Source: Myxococcus xanthus
GTDB taxonomy: Bacteria; Myxococcota; Myxococcia; Myxococcales; Myxococcaceae
DNA length: 64,000 bases
Direction: 5' to 3'
NCBI RefSeq assembly: GCF_006402735.1
Contig: NZ_CP017174.1
Coordinates: forward strand, 1,553,001 to 1,617,000
Shown one piece after another: positions 27,472 through 35,353 of this stretch. Under the pieces are notes generated by a model. The model ran no database searches. It was not told the DNA's origin and was given only the letters and a program-made list of their open reading frames with translations. A program made the position numbers and the translations under genes. Position 1 is the stretch's first letter; the number at the start of each line of letters is the position of its first letter.

Positions 27472-27909
27472 TCAGGGCGCGACACCCAGCCCATTGAGGG
27501 TGATGACCTGCTTGGCGGCGTTGGCGGCGTTGGATTCGATGGTAATCGTGCCGTTGTATTCCGTGTCATCGGTGGGCCGGAAGGCCACCGTCAGGAAGGC
27601 GCGGTCATACGTCTCCAGCCGCAGCGGCGTGCCCGGGGTGAAGCCTTCGGGAAGCTGGAGCGTGAAGACACCCGGCGCGGACAGGGTGATGGCGGAGATG
27701 TCCAGCGGGTCCAGGCCGCGGTTCTGGATGGCGAGCGAGTTGAAGGTCGTCTGCCCGACGTAGGTGCCGTGTTCGAATTCGCGGTTGAACGTCAGCGCCG
27801 CGCGGTCGATGAAGAGTGTGGGCGCCTGGGGAAGCTCCGTCTCGTTCCCACAGCCAGCCAGGGCGAAGAAGATGATGGGGAGCCAACGGGTACGCAGTCG
27901 CATGGACAT
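27472..27909 (-). CDS. Small lipoprotein with Ig-like (choice-of-anchor D/ASPM-type) domain
   Basis: 145 aa from ATG 27907-27909 (ATG 27901-27903 is an alternative). Lipobox LAGC, Gly at +2. The mature part is a single Ig-like beta domain: LTFNREFEHGTYVGQTTFNS, IQNRGLDPLDISAI, FLTVAFRPTDDTEYNGTITI, ITLNGLGV, matching the choice-of-anchor D/ASPM-SPD2-Hydin pattern. Probably an outer-membrane adhesion or scaffold module. Its start is only 25 bp from the divergent gene start, so the promoters overlap. Confidence 0.8.
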   Translation of the reverse strand: MSMRLRTRWLPIIFFALAGCGNETELPQAPTLFIDRAALTFNREFEHGTYVGQTTFNSLAIQNRGLDPLDISAITLSAPGVFTLQLPEGFTPGTPLRLETYDRAFLTVAFRPTDDTEYNGTITIESNAANAAKQVITLNGLGVAP

Positions 27910-27934
27910 ACACGCCTCGCATGAGGGTCTGAAG

Positions 27935-28441
27935 ATGACGCCGGTTGTAACAGTGTTTGGCCGCAAGGCCCAGGCAGCAGCGGTGCTGCTTTTTGCGTCG
28001 CTTTGGGGCGCTTGCGACGGCACGCGTGAGGACTTCATTGGCGCGCGTGTGAAGGACACCTGCGGTGCGGCCTGGCCTGTGTGCGACCGCGTGGCGGGCT
28101 GTATTCTCGGCTCGGAAAGTTATTCAGAAGGCCGCTTCCCTGGCCGGCAGCAGCTCATCGTCCAATTGAAGGAAGCCTCCACCGTGAAGGTGAGCCTCTT
28201 CCTGGAGGACGTCACCGCGGCGGGAAGTGAAACCGTGATGCTCTTCCATGAAGAGGGCTGCCGTGCGCGCATCCGACGGGCCACGGAAGGCCGCGCGGTG
28301 CTGGACGTGATGGAGCGGCAGGGCGCCTTCACCGAGGAGGCGGAGCTCACCGGCGTGGGCGACCACCTTATCGAGTTCGAGTCCGACATGCAGGCGCGCT
28401 ACATCGTCAAGGTGGACGTGACGCCGCTGCGCAATCGCTAG
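27935..28441 (+). CDS. Hypothetical lipoprotein with Asp at +2
   Basis: 168 aa from ATG 27935. Lipobox LWGAC followed directly by Asp, the classical inner-membrane retention residue, unlike nearly every other lipoprotein in the window. The mature region has two early cysteine pairs (DTCGAAWPVCDRVAGC) and a beta-rich body (STVKVSLFLEDVTAAGSETV, HLIEFESDMQARYIVKVDV) resembling a small sugar- or lipid-binding fold. No named family recognised. It is convergent with the GMC oxidoreductase gene, 2 nt apart. Confidence 0.72.
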   Translation: MTPVVTVFGRKAQAAAVLLFASLWGACDGTREDFIGARVKDTCGAAWPVCDRVAGCILGSESYSEGRFPGRQQLIVQLKEASTVKVSLFLEDVTAAGSETVMLFHEEGCRARIRRATEGRAVLDVMERQGAFTEEAELTGVGDHLIEFESDMQARYIVKVDVTPLRNR

Positions 28442-28443
28442 CG

Positions 28444-30111
28444 TCAGCCCTTGAGCTTGCGCACCAGGTGGTCCGCCACGCGGAAGCTGTTGGCGCTGAT
28501 GGTGAGCGTGGACGGCACGCTGCCGCCGGTGGGCATGAAGCTGCCGTCCACCACATAGAGGTTGGGCACCTCGTGGGCGCGGCAGTCGCGGTCCAGCACG
28601 GACGTCGCCGCGTCGTCGCCGAAGCGGCAGGTGCCGTGCTGGAGGATGGACGTCTCACCGCTGGTGGTGCCGCGCCGGACGTCATCCGGGTCCAGGCGCA
28701 GGAGGACCTCCTCGCCGCGCTCCACCAGGAAACGCGTGGCCGCCAGGTCCATGGGGTGCCGGTCCACGGTGATGGCCGCCACGGGGATGCCGTAGCGGTC
28801 CTTCACGCCGTCCTCCACGCTGACATAGGTGCCAGCGGTGGGGAGGAACTCGGCGTAGACCTCGAACTGGAGGATGCGTGAGTCGCGGTACTCCCGCATC
28901 TTGTCTTTCAACGCCTTTCCGAAGAGCGCCTTCTCGCCCTTGCCCGCCAGCCCCACGGCCGCGTGGATGGGATTGGGGTGGGCCCACATGAAGCCCAGCG
29001 TGCCGCCCTTGCGGAAGCCGAACTGGGCGTCGGGCATCAGGTAGAAGTCCTGGAGGCTGCGGTTCACGAAGGGAGATGGGTCCTTCAGCCACGGCCGCGC
29101 GGCGGACTGCTTCGATAGGCGAAAGGTGGCGTGGGACTCACCGAACGAGCTGAAGGTGAGGTTGCGCCCCACCAGCCCGTTGCCGTTGGCCAGGCCTTTG
29201 GGGAATCGGCTGGAGGTGGAGTTGAGCAGCAGGCGCGCGCTCTCCACGGCGGTGCAGGACACGACGATGACCTTCGCGGGCTGCTCGCGCGTCACGCCGT
29301 CCGCGTCGATGTAGACGACGCTCCTCGCGCGGCCCTGCTTGTCCACCTCTACCGTGCGCGCCATGCAGCCGGGGCGCAGGTCCACGTTGCCGGTGGCCAC
29401 GGCGGCGGGGATGAGGCTGGCGTTGGTGCCACTCTTCGCGCCTGTCTCACAGCCGTAGCTGCCGCACAGCGCGCAGTACGAGCACGGCGCCCGGCCCCGG
29501 TAGGGTTTGCTGAGGATGCCGCGCGCGGTGGGCAGCGAGTGCCAGCCCATGGCGCCGCACGCCTTGTCGATTTCCTTCGCCACCGGGTGCACGTCGAGCG
29601 GCGGCAGCGGGTAGGGGCCACTGCGCGGCTCGGCGAAGGGGTGGGGGACGGACTCGCCGGACACGCCCAGCTCCGCCTCGGCCTTGTCGTAGAAGGGCGC
29701 CAGCTCCTCATAGGAGATGGGCCAGTCCGCCACGGTGCTGCCGGGCACGGCGCCCAGCGTGGAGCGCAGCCGGAAGTCCACCGGCTTGAGCCGGTAGAAG
29801 AAGCCGCTCATGTGGACGGTGCCGCCACCCACGCAGTTGGCCGTCCACGCCGCGCTTGTCTTCTCATAGCGGCCCTTCGCGCCCTGGCGCACCAGGTGCG
29901 GCTCCTCCCACGGCACCGGCATGAAGAAGTTCCGGCGGCTGTTCAGGATTTCGTCGTGGATGAAGTCCTTGGGCTGGTAGTGCGGGCCCTTCTCCAGCAG
30001 CACCACGTTGAAGCCCGCGCGGCCCAGCTCCAGCGCCATGGGCGCGCCGCCCGCGCCGCTGCCGATGATGCAGACGTCCACTTCGGGCAGGCTCACCGGT
30101 GTACCCCACAT
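28444..30111 (-). CDS. GMC-family oxidoreductase (gluconate 2-dehydrogenase-type flavoprotein)
   Basis: 555 aa. N-terminal FAD-binding Rossmann motif GSGAGGAPMALELGRAG at about 17-33 with the downstream acidic residue in VVLLEKG. WTANCVGGGTVHMSG is a GMC signature, and the C-terminal HGTCRFGDD...VVDGSFMPTGGSVPSTLTISAN is the typical GMC active-site/FAD end. A Cys cluster CSYCALCGSYGCETGAKS at about 205-222 is shared with the bacterial gluconate/alcohol dehydrogenase GMC branch. The 19-nt overlap with the upstream subunit-3 gene supports a two-subunit enzyme. The substrate is unknown. No cytochrome c subunit is adjacent, so the electron acceptor is not evident. Confidence 0.88.
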   Translation of the reverse strand: MWGTPVSLPEVDVCIIGSGAGGAPMALELGRAGFNVVLLEKGPHYQPKDFIHDEILNSRRNFFMPVPWEEPHLVRQGAKGRYEKTSAAWTANCVGGGTVHMSGFFYRLKPVDFRLRSTLGAVPGSTVADWPISYEELAPFYDKAEAELGVSGESVPHPFAEPRSGPYPLPPLDVHPVAKEIDKACGAMGWHSLPTARGILSKPYRGRAPCSYCALCGSYGCETGAKSGTNASLIPAAVATGNVDLRPGCMARTVEVDKQGRARSVVYIDADGVTREQPAKVIVVSCTAVESARLLLNSTSSRFPKGLANGNGLVGRNLTFSSFGESHATFRLSKQSAARPWLKDPSPFVNRSLQDFYLMPDAQFGFRKGGTLGFMWAHPNPIHAAVGLAGKGEKALFGKALKDKMREYRDSRILQFEVYAEFLPTAGTYVSVEDGVKDRYGIPVAAITVDRHPMDLAATRFLVERGEEVLLRLDPDDVRRGTTSGETSILQHGTCRFGDDAATSVLDRDCRAHEVPNLYVVDGSFMPTGGSVPSTLTISANSFRVADHLVRKLKG

Positions 30112-30749
30112 TCACGCAGGCACTTGGGCCCGTCGTAGCCTTCGGGGGGCGCGGAGGCGACGGTGCCCACGGTGTCGAAGCCCATCAGCCGCCAGCCCAC
30201 CTTGCCCTGGTTGCCGCCGTAGGACGGGTCCCCGAGGAAGCCCTCCAGCGTCATCACCGTCAGCAGCTCGAAGAAGTGCGCCTCGCCGCTGCGAGGCGGG
30301 CTGTCCTTGAAGAGGGTGAGCAGTTCGTCCTGCTGCTCGGCCGTCAGGGCGGCGAAGCCCTTCTGGTGCATGCGCTGGGCGCGGCGCTCCAGGGCCGCCA
30401 CGCCGGAGAGGAAGTCCTCGCGCACGGGCTCCAGCTCAGGTGTCTGGAGGATGCGGTCGATGTAGACGGGGACGTTCGCATCGAGGGCGCCCGGGTCTTC
30501 ATCCCGGGGGAGGATGCGCTCGGTGGCCGCGGCCACCACCGCGTATTCGAAGGAGGAGAAGGTGCGCGGGGCCTGGCCGTCCTGCTTCGCCGCCAGCGGA
30601 CCGGTGTCGGAGGGAGGCGCCTTCTCTTGCGATTCGGAGGAGCGCTTGCAGGCGGGGCCGAGCAGCACCACACCTCCGCCCAGGAAGGTCAGCCGCTGGA
30701 TGAGGGAGCGCCGGGACAGGCGCCCCCGGTTGGAATGCGCACGTGTCAT
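30093..30749 (-). CDS. Gluconate 2-dehydrogenase subunit 3-family protein (Tat signal)
   Basis: 218 aa. Twin-arginine signal SRRSLIQRLTFLGGGVVLLGP followed by AC, possibly a Tat-exported lipoprotein. The mature domain has the subunit-3 pattern: FSSFEYAVVAAATERILPRDEDPGA, VYIDRILQ, LTAEQQDELL, FFELLTVMTLEGFLGDPSYGGN. These proteins usually guide export and assembly of the GMC flavoprotein partner, which overlaps downstream. The start ATG lies within the 134-nt gap shared with a divergent lipoprotein gene. Confidence 0.86.
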   Translation of the reverse strand: MTRAHSNRGRLSRRSLIQRLTFLGGGVVLLGPACKRSSESQEKAPPSDTGPLAAKQDGQAPRTFSSFEYAVVAAATERILPRDEDPGALDANVPVYIDRILQTPELEPVREDFLSGVAALERRAQRMHQKGFAALTAEQQDELLTLFKDSPPRSGEAHFFELLTVMTLEGFLGDPSYGGNQGKVGWRLMGFDTVGTVASAPPEGYDGPKCLRECGVHR

Positions 30750-30883
30750 ACGGCGCGCGAGCCTAGCGCACGCAGGCTCTTCGCGCTGTCTTCATGAAAC
30801 ATGCTCGGTTGCTCCCCGCCGCGCGGCGCTGGCGTAGGATGCCGCCACGACGTGCAGGGCCGACAACACACGAGGAGTGGCAC

Positions 30884-32227
30884 ATGAAACGGCATGCCTG
30901 GGCTCTGGGCCTGGTGCTCGCGCTGGGGTGTGGCAAGGACAGCAACCCGACGCCCCCTGACGCGGGCGGTAACCCCGACGGCGGTCCGATCGACACCTCG
31001 GCCTTCGCGAAGTTCGTGGTGGATTCGAGCGAGGGACAGTTCGACCCCATCTCCTCCATCGCCATGGCCGTGGGTCCGCAGGACCGCATCGGCATGGCGT
31101 ACTTCGTCCGCACGGGGACGATGACGTACGAGGTCGAGGACTCGGACCTGATGTACCGCGAGTTCAACGGCGGGCAGCTCGGCCCGGCGGAGCGCATCGC
31201 CACCGTACAGCGCGTGTACGGCGTGTCCGTGGCCTTCGGGCCGGATGGGCAGCCGGTGGTGACGTACCTGGGCGGCGGTTCGGATGACACCTCGTACTGG
31301 TTCCAGAGCGACCTCGCGGTGTCCTATCGCAGCGCCTCCGGCGCGTGGACGGAGCGCATCGTCGTGCGGCGCTCCGATGAGGCCCAGCCCGTCAACCCCG
31401 CCCTGGACCAGGGCTTCCTGGTGGGGCTCAATCCCGCCATCGTCTTCTCGGGGAGCGAGGTTATCGTCGCGTACCGGGACGGGAAGCTGGGCAGCACGGA
31501 GCGCCAGTCCTATGCGAGCAGCGACCTGGAGGTCGCCAGCGGAGGCCCCACGACCTGGCAACGCCGGGTGGCGGTGGGCTCCGGCGATACCAAGCTGGGC
31601 TACGGAGGCCACATCGCCATGGTGATGGCGGGGGCGCAGCCGGCCCTGGTGCATGACAAGGCCCCGGAGGCCGCGCATGCCACCGGCACGGACGTGCACT
31701 TCCAGCGGCGCAACGCGGACGGGCTCACCTGGACGCCGCCAGTGCGCGTGCAGGCGGTTCCCAACACGCAGCTCGGGGCCTCGCTGGCGCATGACTCGGT
31801 CGAGGGGTTCGGCATCGCCGTGCTGAACAGGAACTCGAACGCGCTGACGTACACGGAATGCGCTGACACCTCCGCGACGTCCTGCACGTCCGAGCGGGAC
31901 TGGTCCATGCCGGACCCCGTGTTCAACAGCGGCACGGGCGGCTGGTATCCGTCGCTGGCCTTCGACCCGGTCCACCATGAGCCGTCCATCGCCTTCTACA
32001 TCTGCGCCGCCGAGTCCAGCCGCAATGACACGAGCTGCAACCCGAACGACGACGCGTTGGTCATCTCCACGCGCATCCAGGGCATCTGGCGGGAGATGCT
32101 GGTGGACGCCGGCGGTGGCTGGTCGCCGAAGCTGGCGTACCTGTCCAATGGCAAGCGCGTCGTCCTGTACCGGGCGCCGGTGGTGGCGCAGGACAAGGGC
32201 GTGCTGAAGCTCGCGGTGGAGCGATGA
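30884..32227 (+). CDS. Lipoprotein with propeller-like (exo-alpha-sialidase-type) repeats
   Basis: 447 aa from ATG 30884 with cgaggag upstream; a longer frame back to 30794 lacks a signal. Lipobox ALGC, then the low-complexity PPDAGGNPDGG linker common to Myxococcus lipoproteins. The body has repeated blades such as SIAMAVGPQDRIGMAYF, VAFGPDGQPVVTYLGGGS and HIAMVMAGAQPALVHD, indicating a beta-propeller of sialidase/BNR type, without an obvious catalytic set. It overlaps the next lipoprotein by 4 nt. Function unknown; probably outer-membrane. Confidence 0.8.
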   Translation: MKRHAWALGLVLALGCGKDSNPTPPDAGGNPDGGPIDTSAFAKFVVDSSEGQFDPISSIAMAVGPQDRIGMAYFVRTGTMTYEVEDSDLMYREFNGGQLGPAERIATVQRVYGVSVAFGPDGQPVVTYLGGGSDDTSYWFQSDLAVSYRSASGAWTERIVVRRSDEAQPVNPALDQGFLVGLNPAIVFSGSEVIVAYRDGKLGSTERQSYASSDLEVASGGPTTWQRRVAVGSGDTKLGYGGHIAMVMAGAQPALVHDKAPEAAHATGTDVHFQRRNADGLTWTPPVRVQAVPNTQLGASLAHDSVEGFGIAVLNRNSNALTYTECADTSATSCTSERDWSMPDPVFNSGTGGWYPSLAFDPVHHEPSIAFYICAAESSRNDTSCNPNDDALVISTRIQGIWREMLVDAGGGWSPKLAYLSNGKRVVLYRAPVVAQDKGVLKLAVER

Positions 32228-32796
32228 CGCGCGCGGTCCGCACGCTGGCGGCCGTGGGCCTCTCGGTCCTGATGGCCGGAGCGGGGCTGGCCGCGTGCGG
32301 CCTCGCGGACAACTCGCTGGCCGGCAGCGTGTCCGAGCTCTTCCCGCTGGAGGTGTCCCGCGTGGAGGTGCTGCGCAACGCGGAGGCGTTCCAGGTCAGC
32401 TACTACCGGAACAACGACCTGGACGTGGACCTGGTCGTCCGCCTCACGGTGTCCACCGAGGGGCTGGACCTGCGTCCTGGGACGAAGGTGAACCTCGCGG
32501 GCACCACGCCGTCGGGACAGGCGCGGGCCACGGTGGTGCACCTCAACGCGGGCGAGCCCGCGCGCGTCTTCGGGCCGGTGAACAAGGGTGACTTGCAGCT
32601 GGAGTCTGGAGGCAACCCGGGCGAACCCACGCGCGGAGACTTCTCCATGTCCTTCAGCCGGGGTGACGGCTTTGGCGCCGGCCGCAACCTGGAGGGCACC
32701 TTCTCCGTGGTGGCGCAGGACGCGAGCTTCGGCCCGGAGCCAGGCGAGCTGCTCGACGGCGGCGTTCCTCCCGACGCGGGCACGCCTCCCGAATAG
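32224..32796 (+). CDS. Small lipoprotein, paralogue-like to the one at 6663-7163
   Basis: 190 aa, ATG overlapping the previous stop. Lipobox LAAC, Gly at +2. The mature start NSLAGSVSELFPLEVSRVEV has the same L-x-GSV-xx-L pattern as the envelope-operon lipoprotein, followed by a beta-rich domain (VDLVVRLTVSTEGLDL, GDFSMSFSRGDGFGAG) and a GGVPPDAGTPPE tail. Because the related copy sits inside the Glt/Nfs-like operon, this pair could be a second, detached accessory unit. That is inference from short motifs. Confidence 0.75.
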   Translation: MTRAVRTLAAVGLSVLMAGAGLAACGLADNSLAGSVSELFPLEVSRVEVLRNAEAFQVSYYRNNDLDVDLVVRLTVSTEGLDLRPGTKVNLAGTTPSGQARATVVHLNAGEPARVFGPVNKGDLQLESGGNPGEPTRGDFSMSFSRGDGFGAGRNLEGTFSVVAQDASFGPEPGELLDGGVPPDAGTPPE

Positions 32797-32827
32797 CGGG
32801 AGGGGCCGGAGCGCGTCGGGCGCGCTG

Positions 32828-32883
32828 CTGTTCGGAAATGTCGGGGGTTTTGGTGCCGCGAATGTCCCGACATTTCCGAACAG
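32828..32883. repeat. Dispersed palindrome, copy 2 (bidirectional terminator position)
   Basis: The arms 32828-32845 and 32866-32883 are perfect 18-bp complements (ctgttcggaaatgtcggg and its reverse), identical to the core of the element at 2991-3051, with a different 20-nt spacer. It sits in the 106-nt gap between two convergent genes, where a hairpin could stop transcription from both sides. Confidence 0.85.
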
Positions 32884-32902
32884 TGAGCCGTGGACGTGCT
32901 GG

Positions 32903-33547
32903 CTACTGGGCCACGCAGGTGTTGCTGGCCAGGCCCTGGGACACGGAGGCCTGGGCCACGGCGTGCTGCGCGAGCGCCTGCGCGCCACCCTCTTCGTACA
33001 CGCGGCGGGCCACGGCCAGCGCGTCACGGGCGTGGACCGTCAGCGTGGTGCCGGCGGCATCCGTCACCGCCACCGCGCCGTCCGTCGCCTCCTGGGCCTG
33101 GATGAGCATGGCGCCGGCGTCGTCGCGGACCACCATGCCGTCCTCGAGCGGCTCGAAGTAGCGGACCATCGTCTCCTGGCCCTCGCGCGCCAGTTCCATG
33201 CGCATGACGCCCGTCTCCACGTCACGCGACAGGCGCAGCGTGTCGGTGGGGCTCAGCTTGACGATGCGGGTGGTCTCCGGCGCGCCGTCCACGCTGGCGA
33301 CGGGGTTGCTGCCCGTCCAGAACTCGATGCTGTTGATGACGATGGCGTCGATGAACGCGCCCAGTCCGTAGACGGGGATGATGGTGAGCACGAGGAACAT
33401 CAGCCACTGCACGAACTTGTTGCCGGAGATGTTCTTGTTGAAGTTCCAGATCTTCTGCGTGAGCTGGAACTGGCCGAAGCAGCCGGTGGCGTGCATGGAC
33501 ATGAAACCGGCGAACAGCATGGCGAGCCAGGGGGACGGACGCTTCAT
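32903..33547 (-). CDS. DUF3332-family lipoprotein
   Basis: 214 aa. Lipobox-like HATGC near residue 23, then the DUF3332 hallmark region GQFQLTQKIWNFNKNISGNKF followed by a hydrophobic span VQWLMFLVLTIIPVYGLGAF and DAIVINSIEFWTGSNP. The C-terminal half is soluble (LSPTDTLRLSRDVETGVMRM, ending in a long helix). Function is unknown for the family. The gene lies directly downstream, on the same strand, of a sigma-54 activator gene, with a possible -24/-12 site between them. Confidence 0.85.
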   Translation of the reverse strand: MKRPSPWLAMLFAGFMSMHATGCFGQFQLTQKIWNFNKNISGNKFVQWLMFLVLTIIPVYGLGAFIDAIVINSIEFWTGSNPVASVDGAPETTRIVKLSPTDTLRLSRDVETGVMRMELAREGQETMVRYFEPLEDGMVVRDDAGAMLIQAQEATDGAVAVTDAAGTTLTVHARDALAVARRVYEEGGAQALAQHAVAQASVSQGLASNTCVAQ

Positions 33548-33685
33548 TCTTTGACGTCTCCTAGAGGGGGGAGGCTTGACTCCCAGTGCGCCGCGAACAT
33601 GCCACGGCGCGCACTGCTGTCACGAGCCCCTTCCACACTCCGTCCGCTGTTTGCCAGTCCGACGCGCCAGACGCCTGCGGGTGCC

Positions 33686-35050
33686 TCAGTCCGTCTCGCT
33701 CTGAACGAGTCCGTACTTGTGGAGCAGCGAGTACAGGTGCTTCCGGTCCAGCTCGGCCTCGCGGGCGGCGCGGGCGATGTTGCCTTTAGCGCGGCCCAAC
33801 AGCCGGGTGAGGTACTCGCGCTCGAAGGCGCGGATGAGCTCGTCCTTGCAGACCTTGAAGGGGCCGGTGAACTCCACCGGCAGAGAGTCCCCGGCGGCGG
33901 CGGGGACCTCGCGGGTGAACTCGCGCAGCAGGGTGTCCCCGGCCAGCTCGGGAATGTCCACCATGTGCCGGGCGCGCTCCAGGGCATTGCGCAGCTCGCG
34001 CACGTTGCCCGGCCAGGTGTGCCCGGTGAACTGCTCGCGAATCTTCTCCGGCAGCCGGGGCCACAGGCCTTCGCCCGCGAAGGCATCCACCAGCAGGGGG
34101 ATGTCCTCCTTGCGGTCTCTGAGGGAGGGCAGGCTGACGGTGAAGACGGAGAGGCGGAAGTAGAGGTCCTCGCGGAAGCGGCCCGCCTGCGTCTCCGCCC
34201 ACAAGTCCTTCTTGCTGGCGACGATGATGCGCGCGTCGAAGGAGATGGGGGAGGAGGCGCCGAGCCGGCGGAACTCCCGGTCCTCGATGGCGCGCAGCAG
34301 CTTGGGCTGCAGGTCCAGGGCGAGGTCGTCGATTTCGTCCAGGAAGAGGGTGCCGCCGTTGGCGCGCTCCAGGCAGCCGATGCGCTGGCTCACCGCGCCG
34401 GTGAAGGCGCCCTTCTCATGGCCGAAGAGCTCGCTCTCGATGAGGGAGTCGGACACGCTGGCGCAGTCGAAGACGACGAGCGGCCCGCCCGCGCGGGGAC
34501 TGAGCTTGTGGGTGGCCTTGGCGGCGGCGCCCTTGCCCGAGCCCGTCTCACCGACCAGCAGCACGGTGGAGTCGGTGGGCGCGATGCGCTGGAGCAGCGC
34601 GAAAATCTGCCGCATGGGCAGGCTGCGGCCCACCAGGTCGCCCAGCCGGTCCTCCAGGATGGGCTCGACCTGGACCGGGGAGACCTGGGGACTGAAGCGC
34701 AGGCGCACGTCGCCGACTTCCAGCAGGGCGCCAGGGCGGAGGAAGGCCTCACGCACCTGGGCACCGTCGAGGAAGGTGCCGTTGGTGGAGCCCAGGTCCT
34801 GCACGAGGAAGCGGTCCCCCTGGCGGCGCACCACCAGGTGGTTGCGGCTCACGGTGGGGTGGTCGATGACGACGTCATTGTCCGGGGCCTTGCCCACGCG
34901 GAGGGCTTCATTGGCCAGGGGGAAGACGGTGCCGGCGCGCTCGGTGTCCAGCAGGACGAGGTGGAAGAGCTGGGCGGAGAGCCGTTCCCCTTGAGTCCGT
35001 GCGCCAATGACGGTGTGAGAGGGGATGGGTGCGGGGGGCAGGGCGGGCAT
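33686..35050 (-). CDS. Sigma-54-dependent transcriptional activator with N-terminal FHA domain
   Basis: 454 aa. The FHA domain at about 30-120 (LRVGKAPDNDVVID, SRNHLVVRR, STNGTFLDG) replaces the usual receiver, so the protein probably responds to Ser/Thr kinase phosphorylation, a common Myxococcus design. The AAA+ domain at about 138-375 has Walker A GETGSGKG (167-174), GAFTGA (214-219) for sigma-54 contact, and Walker B GGTLFLDEID. A Fis-type helix-turn-helix ends the protein (IARAAREAELDRKHLYSLLHKYGL). All activity motifs are intact. The target is unknown; the gene just downstream is a candidate. Confidence 0.92.
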   Translation of the reverse strand: MPALPPAPIPSHTVIGARTQGERLSAQLFHLVLLDTERAGTVFPLANEALRVGKAPDNDVVIDHPTVSRNHLVVRRQGDRFLVQDLGSTNGTFLDGAQVREAFLRPGALLEVGDVRLRFSPQVSPVQVEPILEDRLGDLVGRSLPMRQIFALLQRIAPTDSTVLLVGETGSGKGAAAKATHKLSPRAGGPLVVFDCASVSDSLIESELFGHEKGAFTGAVSQRIGCLERANGGTLFLDEIDDLALDLQPKLLRAIEDREFRRLGASSPISFDARIIVASKKDLWAETQAGRFREDLYFRLSVFTVSLPSLRDRKEDIPLLVDAFAGEGLWPRLPEKIREQFTGHTWPGNVRELRNALERARHMVDIPELAGDTLLREFTREVPAAAGDSLPVEFTGPFKVCKDELIRAFEREYLTRLLGRAKGNIARAAREAELDRKHLYSLLHKYGLVQSETD

Positions 35051-35353
35051 GGCCGGCGGGGATTCTAGACGGCTTCGCGCCTCGTGGTGACTTCCTGTCC
35101 CTCAGGATGATGCCCGCCCAGCAGCCGGCTAGGCGGGGACCGGTCGGGGCGGCAGGGTGGGCATCCGGTGCAGGGCCGAAGCGGGCTGCCCACGGCCCGC
35201 TGTCGCCGCACGGAGACACATGAAGGAGGTCGGCCCGCCCCGGTTCGACCCGGGGTGTCCTGGCCGGCGGCGACGTCGGCGCTCGATTTGGACGCTATCG
35301 GCGGGCGGCGTGGCGGCTTAGGACGCGGGGCAGCGAACCTGGAGGACTCTGTG
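35051..35353. other. 303-nt divergent intergenic region with imperfect hairpins
   Basis: It holds no convincing gene. gatgcccgccc (35109-35119) pairs with gggtgggcatc (35155-35165) with one G-T wobble, and gcgggc/gcccgc form a smaller hairpin around 35180-35200. A ccccgg-ttcgac-ccgggg hairpin near 35237-35254 mimics a tRNA T-arm, but no tRNA can be completed around it. A 34-codon frame from ATG 35220 has no supporting features. Promoters for the two divergent genes must lie here; no clear -35/-10 seen. Confidence 0.5.

Noticed and set aside
35237..35254. T-arm-like hairpin (ggttcgacc) suggesting a tRNA
   Set aside because: The loop does not fit a 5-bp stem with 7-nt loop, and no acceptor stem, D-arm or anticodon arm can be built around it.
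35220..35324. 34-codon frame with ATG and acceptable start context
   Set aside because: Arg-rich, no ribosome-binding site at proper spacing, no family resemblance; expected by chance in 70% GC DNA.
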